Shown here: one piece after another, positions 1-5,083 of the stretch
Layout: each line of letters opens with the position of its first letter
Numbering within the stretch: the stretch's first letter is position 1
Source: an uncultured Clostridia bacterium
Lineage (GTDB): Bacteria > Bacillota > Clostridia > Oscillospirales > CAG-272
DNA length: 5,083 nt
Direction: 5' to 3'
Assembly: GCA_946615525.1 (NCBI GenBank)
Contig: CAMOHW010000075.1
Location: forward strand, 1 to 5,083
Position numbers and translations under genes: made by a program
The notes under the pieces: generated by a model
The model's input: the letters and a program-made list of their open reading frames with translations, nothing else
Database searches by the model: none
What the model was told of the DNA's origin: nothing

Positions 1-781
1 CGTTTTCGGGAATGAGCCCCACCGAAAGCAGCAGGGTATCGCAGGGGATATACTCGCGCGTTTCGGGAATGGGGCGGCGACGCTCATCCACCTTGGCAAT
101 GGTCACGCCGGTCAGGCGTTCCTTGCCGTGAATTTCCACCACAGTATGCGAGAGTTTGAGCGGAATGCCAAAATCGTTCAGGCATTGCTCAATGTTGCGC
201 GCCAGACCCCCGGAATAGGGCATCAGCTCGCAAACGGCGTGAACTTTTGCGCCTTCCAGCGTCATGCGGCGCGCCATGATCAGCCCGATGTCGCCCGAAC
301 CGAGGATGACCACCTCTTTGCCGGGCAGGTAGCCCTTCATGTTCACGTATTTTTGCGCAGTCCCGGCGCTGTAAATGCCTGCCGGGCGCGTGCCGGCAAT
401 ATTCAAGGCACCTTTGGCGCGCTCACGGCACCCCATGGAGAGGATGATGGTTTTTGCCTGCAACTGGAATACGCCCTCTTGGGCGTTGGTGGCGGTAATG
501 ACCTTTTCGGGCGAGATGTCCAGAACCATGGTGTTGAGCAGGGAGGGAATGTTGCGCTCGGCAACCATTTTTTCGTAGCGTGCGGCGTATTCGGGGCCGG
601 TCAGCTCCTCGCCGAAGCGGTGCAGGCCAAAGCCGTTGTGAATGCACTGCTGCAAAATGCCGCCCAGGTGCGCGTCGCGCTCCAAAATCAAAAGGTTGCG
701 CACGCCGGCGTCGTATGCCGCCACCGCCGCGCTCATGCCGGCGGGGCCGCCGCCGATGATGACAAGATCAATCGTTTTCAT
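1..781 (-). CDS. GlpB-like NAD(P)/FAD-dependent oxidoreductase, partial (3' end outside window)
   Basis: The ATG is at 781-779 and the frame stays open for 260 codons to the left edge, so the C-terminus is missing (I recall family members as roughly 410-430 residues). The protein opens with a dinucleotide-binding fold, IIGGGPAG at residues 8-15, with an acidic residue (E34) ending the second strand. Then come the family segments GGILQQCIHNGFG (40-52) and SMGCRERAKGA (115-125). A second Rossmann motif, ILGSGDIG, is at 159-166, and CDTLLLSVGLIPEN ends the visible part. These features match the FAD/NAD(P)-binding flavoproteins that pair with a GlpA-like dehydrogenase. The start is supported by an AAAGGAG box (797-791), 9 nt upstream and inside the end of the preceding gene. 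Only one base separates the preceding stop from this ATG, so translational coupling is likely. Probable role: electron-transfer or second catalytic subunit of a cytosolic glycerol-3-phosphate or similar hydroxyacid dehydrogenase. The substrate is inferred from context, and an opine-oxidase-type role is an alternative. Confidence 0.9.
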   Translation of the reverse strand, partial: MKTIDLVIIGGGPAGMSAAVAAYDAGVRNLLILERDAHLGGILQQCIHNGFGLHRFGEELTGPEYAARYEKMVAERNIPSLLNTMVLDISPEKVITATNAQEGVFQLQAKTIILSMGCRERAKGALNIAGTRPAGIYSAGTAQKYVNMKGYLPGKEVVILGSGDIGLIMARRMTLEGAKVHAVCELMPYSGGLARNIEQCLNDFGIPLKLSHTVVEIHGKERLTGVTIAKVDERRRPIPETREYIPCDTLLLSVGLIPEN

Positions 782-782
782 A

Positions 783-2216
783 TCAGCGCGCTCCTTTCGT
801 TTTTTCCAGGTTGACCAGCGAATTGCCGCCCGATTTGGTCACTTTCTCGTAGGGAATGTTCAGCTCGTTTGCCAACAGCTCCACAATGTAGGGAGAGCAG
901 AAACCGCCCTGGCAACGCCCCATTTGGGCGCGGGTGCGGCGCTTGACGCCATCCAGATCGCGGGGCTTTGGATTTTGCCGGATGGCGGCAAGGATCTCGC
1001 CCTCGGTCACCGTTTCGCACCGGCAAATCACGCGCCCGTAGGCAGGATCCTTGGCAATCACGGCGTTCTTTTCGGCAATACTCATCTCGCGGAAGGCGTG
1101 CAGAGCCGGACGAACGGGGTTATAGTCCGCTTTTTTCTCGGTTGCAAGACCGTCCTTTTGCAAGAGGTCGAGCACGTATTCGGCAATGGCGGGAGCCGAG
1201 GAAAGACCGGGCGACTCGATGCCGGCAACGTTTACAAAACCGTGGCGCGGATTGTTGATGATGAAATCCCCCGTGCTGCCTACGGCGCGCAGACCGCAAA
1301 ACGAGGTAATGGAAGCACCGTAGCGGATGCCGGTCACGCTTTCGCCGGCGCCCTTCATTACGCGGGCAAGCCCTTCCGGCGTGGTGGACTTGTCGTCCTT
1401 ATCTTCCATGTCTTCGGAGGTCGGACCGGTGAGCAGGTTGCCGTCCACCGTTGGGGAAACGAGAATGCCTTTGCCCATTTTGGTGGGCGTGCGGAAGATG
1501 GTGTGCTTGACCAGGCCGCCGATCTCTTTGTCCAAAAGGATATATTCGCCGCGGCGGGGATGAACGGTAAAGGAATCGTCGCCAACCATTTTGGCGATCG
1601 CGTCGGAATACACGCCGGCGGCATTGACTACATAGCGCGCCTCAATCTGCTTGCCGCCCGCGGTAATGGCGTAGCCCTCTTTTTGGGAGGCAATGGCGGT
1701 CACTTCGCTGTCCAAAAGCAGTTCGGCACCGTTGTCCATGGCGTTGCCGATTGCCGCAAAGGTGAGTTCATAGGGGCAAACGATGGCGCCTGTGGGCGCA
1801 TGGAGCGCGCAGGTCGCGTCGGGAGAAATATTTGGTTCCAGCGCGTGCAGCTCTTCGGCGTTCAAAAGCTTCAAATCCTTTACGCCGTTGGTCACGCCGC
1901 GCTGATAGAGCGTTTTCAGGTGCGCCTCGTCCTCCTCGCCAAAGCCAATGACCAAAGAGCCGTTGTTCTTATATTTCACGCCCAGCTCGCGGCAAACTTT
2001 TGCCATCATCTGCGAGCCGCGGACGTTCAATTTGGCTTTCAGCGAGCCCTCTTTGGCGTCAAAGCCGGCATGGACGATTGCCGAGTTTGCCGCCGTTGCT
2101 CCGGTTGCAACATCGTGTCCTTTCTCAATCAGGACGATTTTCAGCCGGAATGCCGCAAGCGCCCGGGCGATCATACCACCCACAACGCCGGCGCCGATAA
2201 TTGCTACATCAAACAT
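783..2216 (-). CDS. GlpA-like FAD-dependent dehydrogenase with C-terminal BFD-like [2Fe-2S] domain
   Basis: This is a complete 477-residue protein. Residues 1 to about 360 form a DAO-type FAD oxidoreductase: IIGAGVVGG (6-14) binds the dinucleotide, E31 ends the second strand, and ANSAIVHAGFDA (43-54) is the conserved flavin-contact segment. VNAAGVYSD and GFVNVAGIESPGLSSAPA lie further on. Residues about 393-455 form a BFD-like domain with four cysteines, C398-x-C400 and C435-x4-C440, the usual layout for a [2Fe-2S] cluster. The family (COG0579/GlpA-like) oxidises sn-glycerol-3-phosphate or related 2-hydroxyacids such as 2-hydroxyglutarate. The flavoprotein encoded one base downstream favours a GlpA/GlpB-type complex. 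No membrane segment is evident, so the protein is probably cytosolic or peripheral. The start is set by an AAGGAG box (2230-2225), 8 nt before the ATG, and the gene is first after a consensus promoter. It is shorter than E. coli GlpA, as Firmicutes versions usually are. The exact substrate is not decided by sequence. Confidence 0.93.
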   Translation of the reverse strand: MFDVAIIGAGVVGGMIARALAAFRLKIVLIEKGHDVATGATAANSAIVHAGFDAKEGSLKAKLNVRGSQMMAKVCRELGVKYKNNGSLVIGFGEEDEAHLKTLYQRGVTNGVKDLKLLNAEELHALEPNISPDATCALHAPTGAIVCPYELTFAAIGNAMDNGAELLLDSEVTAIASQKEGYAITAGGKQIEARYVVNAAGVYSDAIAKMVGDDSFTVHPRRGEYILLDKEIGGLVKHTIFRTPTKMGKGILVSPTVDGNLLTGPTSEDMEDKDDKSTTPEGLARVMKGAGESVTGIRYGASITSFCGLRAVGSTGDFIINNPRHGFVNVAGIESPGLSSAPAIAEYVLDLLQKDGLATEKKADYNPVRPALHAFREMSIAEKNAVIAKDPAYGRVICRCETVTEGEILAAIRQNPKPRDLDGVKRRTRAQMGRCQGGFCSPYIVELLANELNIPYEKVTKSGGNSLVNLEKTKGAR

Positions 2217-2224
2217 TTTGATTT

Positions 2225-2230
2225 CTCCTT
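2225..2230 (-). promoter_or_regulatory. Ribosome binding site of the GlpA-like gene
   Basis: AAGGAG on the minus strand, 8 nt before the ATG at 2216. It fixes this ATG as the start. It lies about 20 nt downstream of the predicted transcription start, so the leader is short, with no room for a riboswitch. Confidence 0.85.
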
Positions 2231-2254
2231 TTTTCGAGGATAGATTTCCTTTTT

Positions 2255-2283
2255 ATTATATAATTGCGCGTTTTGCTTGTCAA
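2255..2283 (-). promoter_or_regulatory. Consensus sigma-A promoter of the GlpA/GlpB-like operon
   Basis: On the minus strand, TTGACA (2283-2278) and TATAAT (2260-2255) are separated by exactly 17 bp. Both hexamers match the vegetative consensus fully. Transcription should start near 2248, giving a leader of about 32 nt before the ATG at 2216. A promoter this strong would be expected to need repression if the pathway is conditional. The repeats just upstream, and a degenerate inverted copy in the spacer (2264-2274), are candidate control sites. Confidence 0.88.
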
Positions 2284-2303
2284 TAGCGGCGCGAAAACAG
2301 AAA

Positions 2304-2343
2304 AATACGCAATATTTTATGGAGAATACGCAACAATACGCAA
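2304..2343 (-). repeat. Three direct repeats of TTGCGTATT upstream of the operon promoter
   Basis: The minus strand carries the same 9-mer, TTGCGTATT, three times: 2343-2335, 2333-2325 and 2312-2304. Start-to-start distances are 10 and 21 bp, about one and two helical turns, so all copies face the same side of the DNA. The nearest copy is about 20 bp upstream of the -35 box, putting the array at roughly -56 to -95. This is a typical place for an activator or cooperative regulator. The binding protein is not known. The copy furthest upstream runs into the tail of the cad terminator. Confidence 0.75.
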
Positions 2344-2347
2344 GAAA

Positions 2348-2374
2348 AGAGGATCTTTTTGAAAAAGATCCTCT
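2348..2374 (-). terminator. Intrinsic terminator of the cad operon (near-symmetrical, possibly bidirectional)
   Basis: A perfect 13-bp inverted repeat (arms 2348-2360 and 2362-2374) starts 8 nt after the ATPase stop codon. On the minus strand the stem is followed by TTTTCTT, which fits the end of the cad transcript. On the plus strand it is followed by GTTTTTTG, so it could also stop transcription the other way, although no plus-strand gene is seen. The arms are separated by a single base, so the outer A/T pairs near the tip must open to form a real loop. Confidence 0.88.
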
Positions 2375-2382
2375 GTTTTTTG

Positions 2383-4266
2383 TTATCTTCCTCCGCGCGA
2401 GGCGTTCAGAATGGCAAGAACGGCAACACCGACATCGGCAAAGGTTGCCAACCAAAGATTAGGGAGAAAGAGATTGAAGATGAGAAACGCGATTTTGACC
2501 GAGATGGCAAAAACAATGTTTTGCAGGACGATGCGGCGCACCTTGCGCGCAATTTTGAACAAGACGGGCAAGCGGGAGAGCGAGTCGTCCATTAAGACAA
2601 CGTCGGCGGCCTCAATGGCGGCGTCCGAACCAAAGGCGCCCATGGCAATGCCGACATCTGCGCGGGCAAGGACCGGGGCGTCGTTGGTGCCGTCACCAAC
2701 ATAAACGAAGGAACCCTGCTTTTGGGCAAGCAGTTCCTCGGCGGCGGCAACTTTGCCGGCGGGGAGCAGTTCGGCGCGGTATTCGTCCAGCCCCACCTCG
2801 GCGGCAATGGCGCGGGCGGTGGGTTCGCGGTCACCCGAAAGCATGACGGTGCGGCGAACGCCCAAAGCGCGCAGAGCGCGGATGGATTCGGCGGCGTCGG
2901 GTTTGCAACGGTCGGAAACAACGATCATGCCGCAAAAAACACCGCCCAGGGCAACGTAAACCACCGTTCCGATCGCCTGCGGCAGGTTGGCGGGAAGGTC
3001 AATTTTGTGGTCGGCGAGCAGTTTTGCGTTGCCCACCAGCAACTCTTTTTCGTCGGCAAGCGCACGCACACCGCGTCCGGGGAGTTCCTCCAGGTCGGCA
3101 ATGGCAACCGCCTCTGTGGCAGGTGCCGCGGCGGCAAGCGAGCGGGCAATGGGGTGGTTGGAGTGTTGTTCGGCGGCTCCGGCAAGCGCCAACAGGCGGC
3201 TCTCGGAGATGCCCGCCGGGTAAACGGTGCTGACGCGAAAACTGCCTTCGGTCAGGGTTCCGGTTTTGTCAAAGGCAACGGTGTCCACGGCGGCAAGTGC
3301 TTCCAGATCGTTGGCACCCTTAATGAGAATGCCGCGGCGAGAGGCACCGCCAATGCCTGCAAAATAGGAGAGCGGGACCGAGATGACCAGCGCGCAGGGG
3401 CAGGAAACCACCAAAAAGATGAGTGCGGTCTTCACCATGCCCAGTGGGTTGGGCAACAGGGCGGGATCAATCCAATGCAGAATTGCCGGCACCAGGGCAA
3501 TCAGGGCGGCAAGCCCGACCACCACCGGCGTATAGACGCGGGCGAACTTGGTGACCATACCCTCGGCGCGGGATTTTGCTGCCGTCGAGTTTTCCACCAA
3601 TTCCAGGATTTTGGAAACGGTCGAATCTTCAAACGGCTTTGTTACACGGACGCGCAAAAATCCTTCGCCGTTGACGCAACCGCTGACGATTTCGTCCCCC
3701 GGAGCGACCTCGCGCGGGAGCGATTCACCGGTCAGCGAGGCGGTGTTCAGTGCGGAGGAACCCTCCAAAACGATCCCGTCCAAGGGGATCTTTTCACCGG
3801 GGCGAACCACCAGGATCTCGCCAACGGCTATTTCCTCGGGGGAAACTTCGCGCTCGGCGCCGTCGCGCTCCACGCGAGCGGTTTCGGGGCAAATCTCCAT
3901 CAAGTCGGTAATGGATTGGCGGCTTTTTCCAACGGCAATGCTTTGGAATAGCTCGCCCACCTGGTAAAACAACATCACAAAAACGGCTTCCGGGTATTCA
4001 CCAATGGCGAGTGCGCCGATTGTGGCGATCGACATGAGAAAGTTCTCGTCCAAAAGTTGACCGTGGGCAATGCCCAATACCGATTTGCGCAGGACATCAT
4101 ACCCGACCACAAAATAGGGAATGAGGAAGAGGGGCAGGCGCCACCAAATCATTTCCGGAATGACACGGGTCAGGCAAAGAACTTCTAAAACGACCAACAA
4201 CCCCGCCGCCAGCAGGATGCGGAACAGGTTACGCTTTTGTTTGCGGGAGAGGGAAAAACGTTTCAT
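2383..4266 (-). CDS. cadA: P1B-2-type heavy-metal (Zn/Cd/Pb) exporting ATPase lacking an N-terminal HMA domain
   Basis: This is a complete 627-residue protein. About eight membrane segments are visible: four before the actuator domain (about 14-31, 42-60, 72-90, 93-107), two around 243-264 and 279-303, and two at 580-622. Motifs in order: TGES (179-182), the metal-binding CPC (289-291), the phosphorylation motif DKTGT (D333), HP (H371-P372) in the nucleotide domain, MLSGD (475-479) and GDGTND (524-529). K591 in the seventh segment and D611 in FADVG of the eighth are the P1B-2 signature, which points to Zn2+/Cd2+/Pb2+ export rather than copper. It is about 100 residues shorter than ZntA or CadA because the usual N-terminal metal-binding domain is absent; a separate small protein upstream supplies one. 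The ATG at 4266 overlaps the upstream stop as ATGA. A TTG at 4281 would add five residues but lacks a ribosome site. No clear Shine-Dalgarno precedes 4266, so coupled translation is likely. The zntA name would fit equally well. Confidence 0.96.
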   Translation of the reverse strand: MKRFSLSRKQKRNLFRILLAAGLLVVLEVLCLTRVIPEMIWWRLPLFLIPYFVVGYDVLRKSVLGIAHGQLLDENFLMSIATIGALAIGEYPEAVFVMLFYQVGELFQSIAVGKSRQSITDLMEICPETARVERDGAEREVSPEEIAVGEILVVRPGEKIPLDGIVLEGSSALNTASLTGESLPREVAPGDEIVSGCVNGEGFLRVRVTKPFEDSTVSKILELVENSTAAKSRAEGMVTKFARVYTPVVVGLAALIALVPAILHWIDPALLPNPLGMVKTALIFLVVSCPCALVISVPLSYFAGIGGASRRGILIKGANDLEALAAVDTVAFDKTGTLTEGSFRVSTVYPAGISESRLLALAGAAEQHSNHPIARSLAAAAPATEAVAIADLEELPGRGVRALADEKELLVGNAKLLADHKIDLPANLPQAIGTVVYVALGGVFCGMIVVSDRCKPDAAESIRALRALGVRRTVMLSGDREPTARAIAAEVGLDEYRAELLPAGKVAAAEELLAQKQGSFVYVGDGTNDAPVLARADVGIAMGAFGSDAAIEAADVVLMDDSLSRLPVLFKIARKVRRIVLQNIVFAISVKIAFLIFNLFLPNLWLATFADVGVAVLAILNASRGGR

Positions 4267-4481
4267 TTTTTCAGTTTGCAATCGGAATCTACTTTGCGGA
4301 TGGCGGCAGCGGCGGCGTCCACAATTTCGTCAAAGCGGGCGTCGTCGGCGTCCAGCACCAGTTTTTGGGCAAGAAAACTGACGGTCACTTCGTTCACACC
4401 GTCAATTTTGGCAATGGCGCGCTCCATTTTGGCGGCGCAGTTCGCGCAATCCAGATCGATCAAAGCAAATGTTTTTTTCAT
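4263..4481 (-). CDS. Stand-alone heavy-metal-associated (HMA) domain protein
   Basis: A 72-residue soluble protein that is essentially one HMA (ferredoxin-like) domain. The metal motif is D11-C12-A-N-C15. An aspartate just before CxxC is typical of the Zn/Cd/Pb-type domains of ZntA/CadA pumps rather than of copper chaperones, and the start LIDLDCANCAAKME resembles the N-terminal domain of such ATPases. The rest (MERAIAKIDGVNEVTVSFLAQKL) shows the usual helix-strand pattern. The ATG at 4481 is chosen because AAAGGAG (4497-4491) sits 9 nt before it. The frame is open to 4679 but that stretch lies inside cadC. The TGA overlaps the ATPase ATG by 4 bp, so the two are probably made in matched amounts. 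Likely role: bind metal in the cytosol and pass it to, or regulate, the adjacent ATPase, standing in for its missing N-terminal domain. A second cysteine-bearing tail (C68) is of unknown meaning. Confidence 0.93.
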   Translation of the reverse strand: MKKTFALIDLDCANCAAKMERAIAKIDGVNEVTVSFLAQKLVLDADDARFDEIVDAAAAAIRKVDSDCKLKK

Positions 4482-4490
4482 AGGTTCGTT

Positions 4491-4497
4491 CTCCTTT
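4491..4497 (-). promoter_or_regulatory. Ribosome binding site of the HMA gene, overlapping the cadC stop codon
   Basis: AAAGGAG on the minus strand, 9 nt before the ATG at 4481. Its first two A residues are also the last two bases of the cadC TAA stop. This decides the HMA start in favour of 4481 over upstream in-frame starts, and it implies that cadC and the HMA gene are read from one message. Confidence 0.85.
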
Positions 4498-4849
4498 ATT
4501 CGGTGATGTGTTCCATGCCCTGTGCCAAAATGGTTTGCACATGGCTGTCGGCAAGCGAGTAGAGCACGCTTTTGCCGCTCTTGCGGTATTTGACCAGCGC
4601 CGCCTGTTTGAGCAGGCGCAACTGGTGGGAAATGGCAGAAACCGTCATTCCCAAAAGTTCGGCAATGTCGCAAACGCAAAGCTCGGTGTCCAAAAGGACA
4701 TAGAGGATGCGCAGACGGGTACTGTCGCCAAAGAGTTTGTAGAGGTCGGCAAGCGCAAAGAGCGTATCCTCGTCGGGCAGGCGGTTTTTGACGCGCTCGA
4801 TCTGTTCGGGATGGGTCTCGTTGACCTCACAGCAGGGTGCTTTTTTCAT
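4496..4849 (-). CDS. cadC: CadC/SmtB-type ArsR-family metal-sensing repressor
   Basis: This is a 117-residue winged-helix regulator. DLYKLFGDSTRLRILYVLL (35-53) is the classic ArsR entry. ELCVCDIAELLGMTVSAISHQLRLLKQAALV (56-86) contains the helix-turn-helix, and YRKSGKSVLYSL (88-99) is the beta wing. Two metal sites can be read. One is CadC-like (alpha3N), with C58-x-C60 plus an N-terminal C6-C7. The other is the alpha5 dimer-interface site D101-x-H103-x10-H114-x2-E117, which matches the DxHx10Hx2E/H pattern. As I recall, these positions also have the same numbers in S. aureus CadC. This indicates response to Cd/Pb and Zn. S. aureus CadC has C7 and C11, but here the N-terminal pair is adjacent. 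The start at 4849 is fixed by AAGGAG (4862-4857), 7 nt upstream; the longer in-frame TTG start would cover the promoter. It is the first gene of the operon it is expected to repress. Confidence 0.95.
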   Translation of the reverse strand: MKKAPCCEVNETHPEQIERVKNRLPDEDTLFALADLYKLFGDSTRLRILYVLLDTELCVCDIAELLGMTVSAISHQLRLLKQAALVKYRKSGKSVLYSLADSHVQTILAQGMEHITE

Positions 4850-4856
4850 GTTGCTT

Positions 4857-4862
4857 CTCCTT
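4857..4862 (-). promoter_or_regulatory. Ribosome binding site of cadC
   Basis: AAGGAG on the minus strand, 7 nt before the ATG at 4849. It decides the start of cadC and lies only 4 bp from the operator, so the leader of the message is short. Confidence 0.85.
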
Positions 4863-4866
4863 ATTG

Positions 4867-4892
4867 AACATTTGAACACTTGTTCAACTGTT
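4867..4892. promoter_or_regulatory. CadC/SmtB-type 12-2-12 operator
   Basis: On the plus strand the arms are AACATTTGAACA (4867-4878) and TGTTCAACTGTT (4881-4892), separated by CT. The arms are reverse complements except at one position, and the inner 7-2-7 core (4872-4887) is perfect. This is the 12-2-12 layout with TGAACA/TGTTCA half sites known for CadC, SmtB and other ArsR-family metal sensors. It starts one base downstream of the -10 box and covers the expected transcription start (near 4886), so bound repressor would block initiation. An additional TTGAACA half site lies at 4864-4870. Confidence 0.9.
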
Positions 4893-4921
4893 ATTATATG
4901 ACAACCGTTGGCATTTGTCAA
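4893..4921 (-). promoter_or_regulatory. Consensus sigma-A promoter of the cad operon
   Basis: On the minus strand, TTGACA (4921-4916) and TATAAT (4898-4893) are separated by exactly 17 bp, both perfect consensus. Transcription should start near 4886, inside the operator, and run through cadC, the HMA gene and the ATPase to the hairpin at 2348-2374. Confidence 0.9.
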
Positions 4922-4997
4922 GAGGGTTTGAAAAAATTGTTCGTTTTTTTACCGCGCCGCCCCAACATCATTCGGAGCAGAAAAAATCGCTTTCAAA

Positions 4998-5030
4998 AAA
5001 AACTCCAAACGTCCCCTGTTTGGAGTTTTT
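4998..5030 (-). terminator. Intrinsic terminator hairpin, probably of a gene to the right of the window
   Basis: Perfect 13-bp arms (4998-5010 and 5018-5030) enclose a 7-nt loop. Read on the minus strand, the stem ends in a run of eight T (5002-4995), a good intrinsic terminator for a minus-strand gene beyond 5083. On the plus strand only five T follow the stem core, so function in that direction is weaker. It lies about 75 bp upstream of the cad promoter and would insulate it. Confidence 0.8.
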
Positions 5031-5057
5031 GAAAGGAGTGGGGAGCGCGAGGGGAGG

Positions 5058-5083
5058 GGAAAACTTTTTGCAAAAAGTTTTCC
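5058..5083. repeat. 26-bp perfect palindrome at the window edge, probably a longer hairpin cut off
   Basis: The arms are GGAAAACTTTTT (5058-5069) and AAAAAGTTTTCC (5072-5083) around a central GC, with no mismatch. The left flank is purine-rich, with G runs at 5040-5043, 5051-5054 and 5056-5059, and may pair with sequence beyond the window to make a longer stem. It could be a second terminator in tandem with the hairpin at 4998-5030, or a dispersed repeat of this genome. The sequence alone does not decide. Confidence 0.7.

Noticed and set aside
128..814. 228-codon open frame on the plus strand
   Set aside because: It is antisense to the GlpB-like gene, whose minus-strand translation has two Rossmann motifs.
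642..2243. 533-codon open frame on the plus strand
   Set aside because: It lies antisense to the GlpA-like gene, which has clear domains, a ribosome site and a promoter. The plus frame reads as low-complexity, family-less protein and reflects codon bias of the true gene.
2217..2254. Riboswitch or leader RNA before the GlpA-like gene
   Set aside because: The predicted leader is only about 32 nt and shows no fold beyond the ribosome site.
2722..3951. 409-codon open frame on the plus strand
   Set aside because: It is antisense to the P-type ATPase, and its glycine/asparagine/histidine-rich translation has no recognisable motif. It is a shadow of the ATPase codons.
4267..4281. TTG start at 4281 for the ATPase
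   Set aside because: It would add only MQTEK, lacks a ribosome binding site and lies inside the HMA gene. The ATG at 4266 gives the usual ATGA overlap.
4482..4679. Upstream extension of the HMA frame to 138 residues
   Set aside because: The extra residues overlap cadC in another frame and have no domain character. AAAGGAG before 4481 marks the real start.
4508..4867. 119-codon open frame on the plus strand
   Set aside because: It is antisense to cadC, with no motif and no ribosome site.
4850..4921. Upstream extension of cadC to 141 residues from a TTG
   Set aside because: It would translate the operator and promoter. A clean AAGGAG sits 7 nt before the ATG at 4849.
4922..4990. Small gene or RNA between the cad promoter and the right-hand terminator
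   Set aside because: No ORF with a ribosome site, no stable hairpin and no promoter pattern was seen in these 69 bases.

Overview
The window looks like chromosomal DNA of a low-to-mid GC Clostridia-type Firmicute, possibly of the Oscillospiraceae/Ruminococcaceae kind. This rests on strong AAGGAG-type ribosome binding sites, short AT-rich intergenic gaps between fairly GC-rich genes, U-tract hairpin terminators, a CadC-type regulator, and a GlpA-like/GlpB-like flavoprotein pair of the sort common in anaerobic Firmicutes. The genus is an inference; no rRNA or other marker gene is present.

All five genes are on the minus strand and read right to left in two transcription units. At the right edge (about 4991-5083) lies a terminator-like hairpin followed by a 26-bp perfect palindrome cut by the window end. 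It probably marks the end of a neighbouring gene outside the window. Next comes a metal-resistance operon. A consensus sigma-A promoter (TTGACA, 17 bp, TATAAT at 4893-4921) is followed directly by a CadC/SmtB-type 12-2-12 operator (4867-4892). The genes are cadC (4496-4849, metal-sensing ArsR-family repressor), a 72-residue soluble heavy-metal-associated protein (4263-4481) and a P1B-2 Zn/Cd/Pb-exporting ATPase (2383-4266). The ATPase has no metal-binding domain of its own, and its ATG overlaps the stop of the small protein in an ATGA junction. A strong hairpin (2348-2374) closes the operon 8 nt after the ATPase stop codon.

The second unit starts from another perfect consensus promoter (2255-2283). 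Three copies of the 9-mer TTGCGTATT, 10 and 21 bp apart, lie just upstream of it. It carries a GlpA-like FAD dehydrogenase with a C-terminal BFD-like [2Fe-2S] domain (783-2216), then a GlpB-like NAD(P)/FAD oxidoreductase (1-781) that runs off the left edge. They are separated by one base, so they are probably translationally coupled subunits of a glycerol-3-phosphate (or related 2-hydroxyacid) dehydrogenase. In related bacteria a small DUF1667 protein commonly follows, but that would lie outside this window.

Working model: Zn/Cd/Pb ions release CadC from its operator, and the HMA protein and ATPase are then made together to bind and export the metal. The flavoprotein unit is metabolically separate and appears to have its own control. 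I see no mobile element, CRISPR array, tRNA or rRNA. No stretch over 300 bases lacks a gene.
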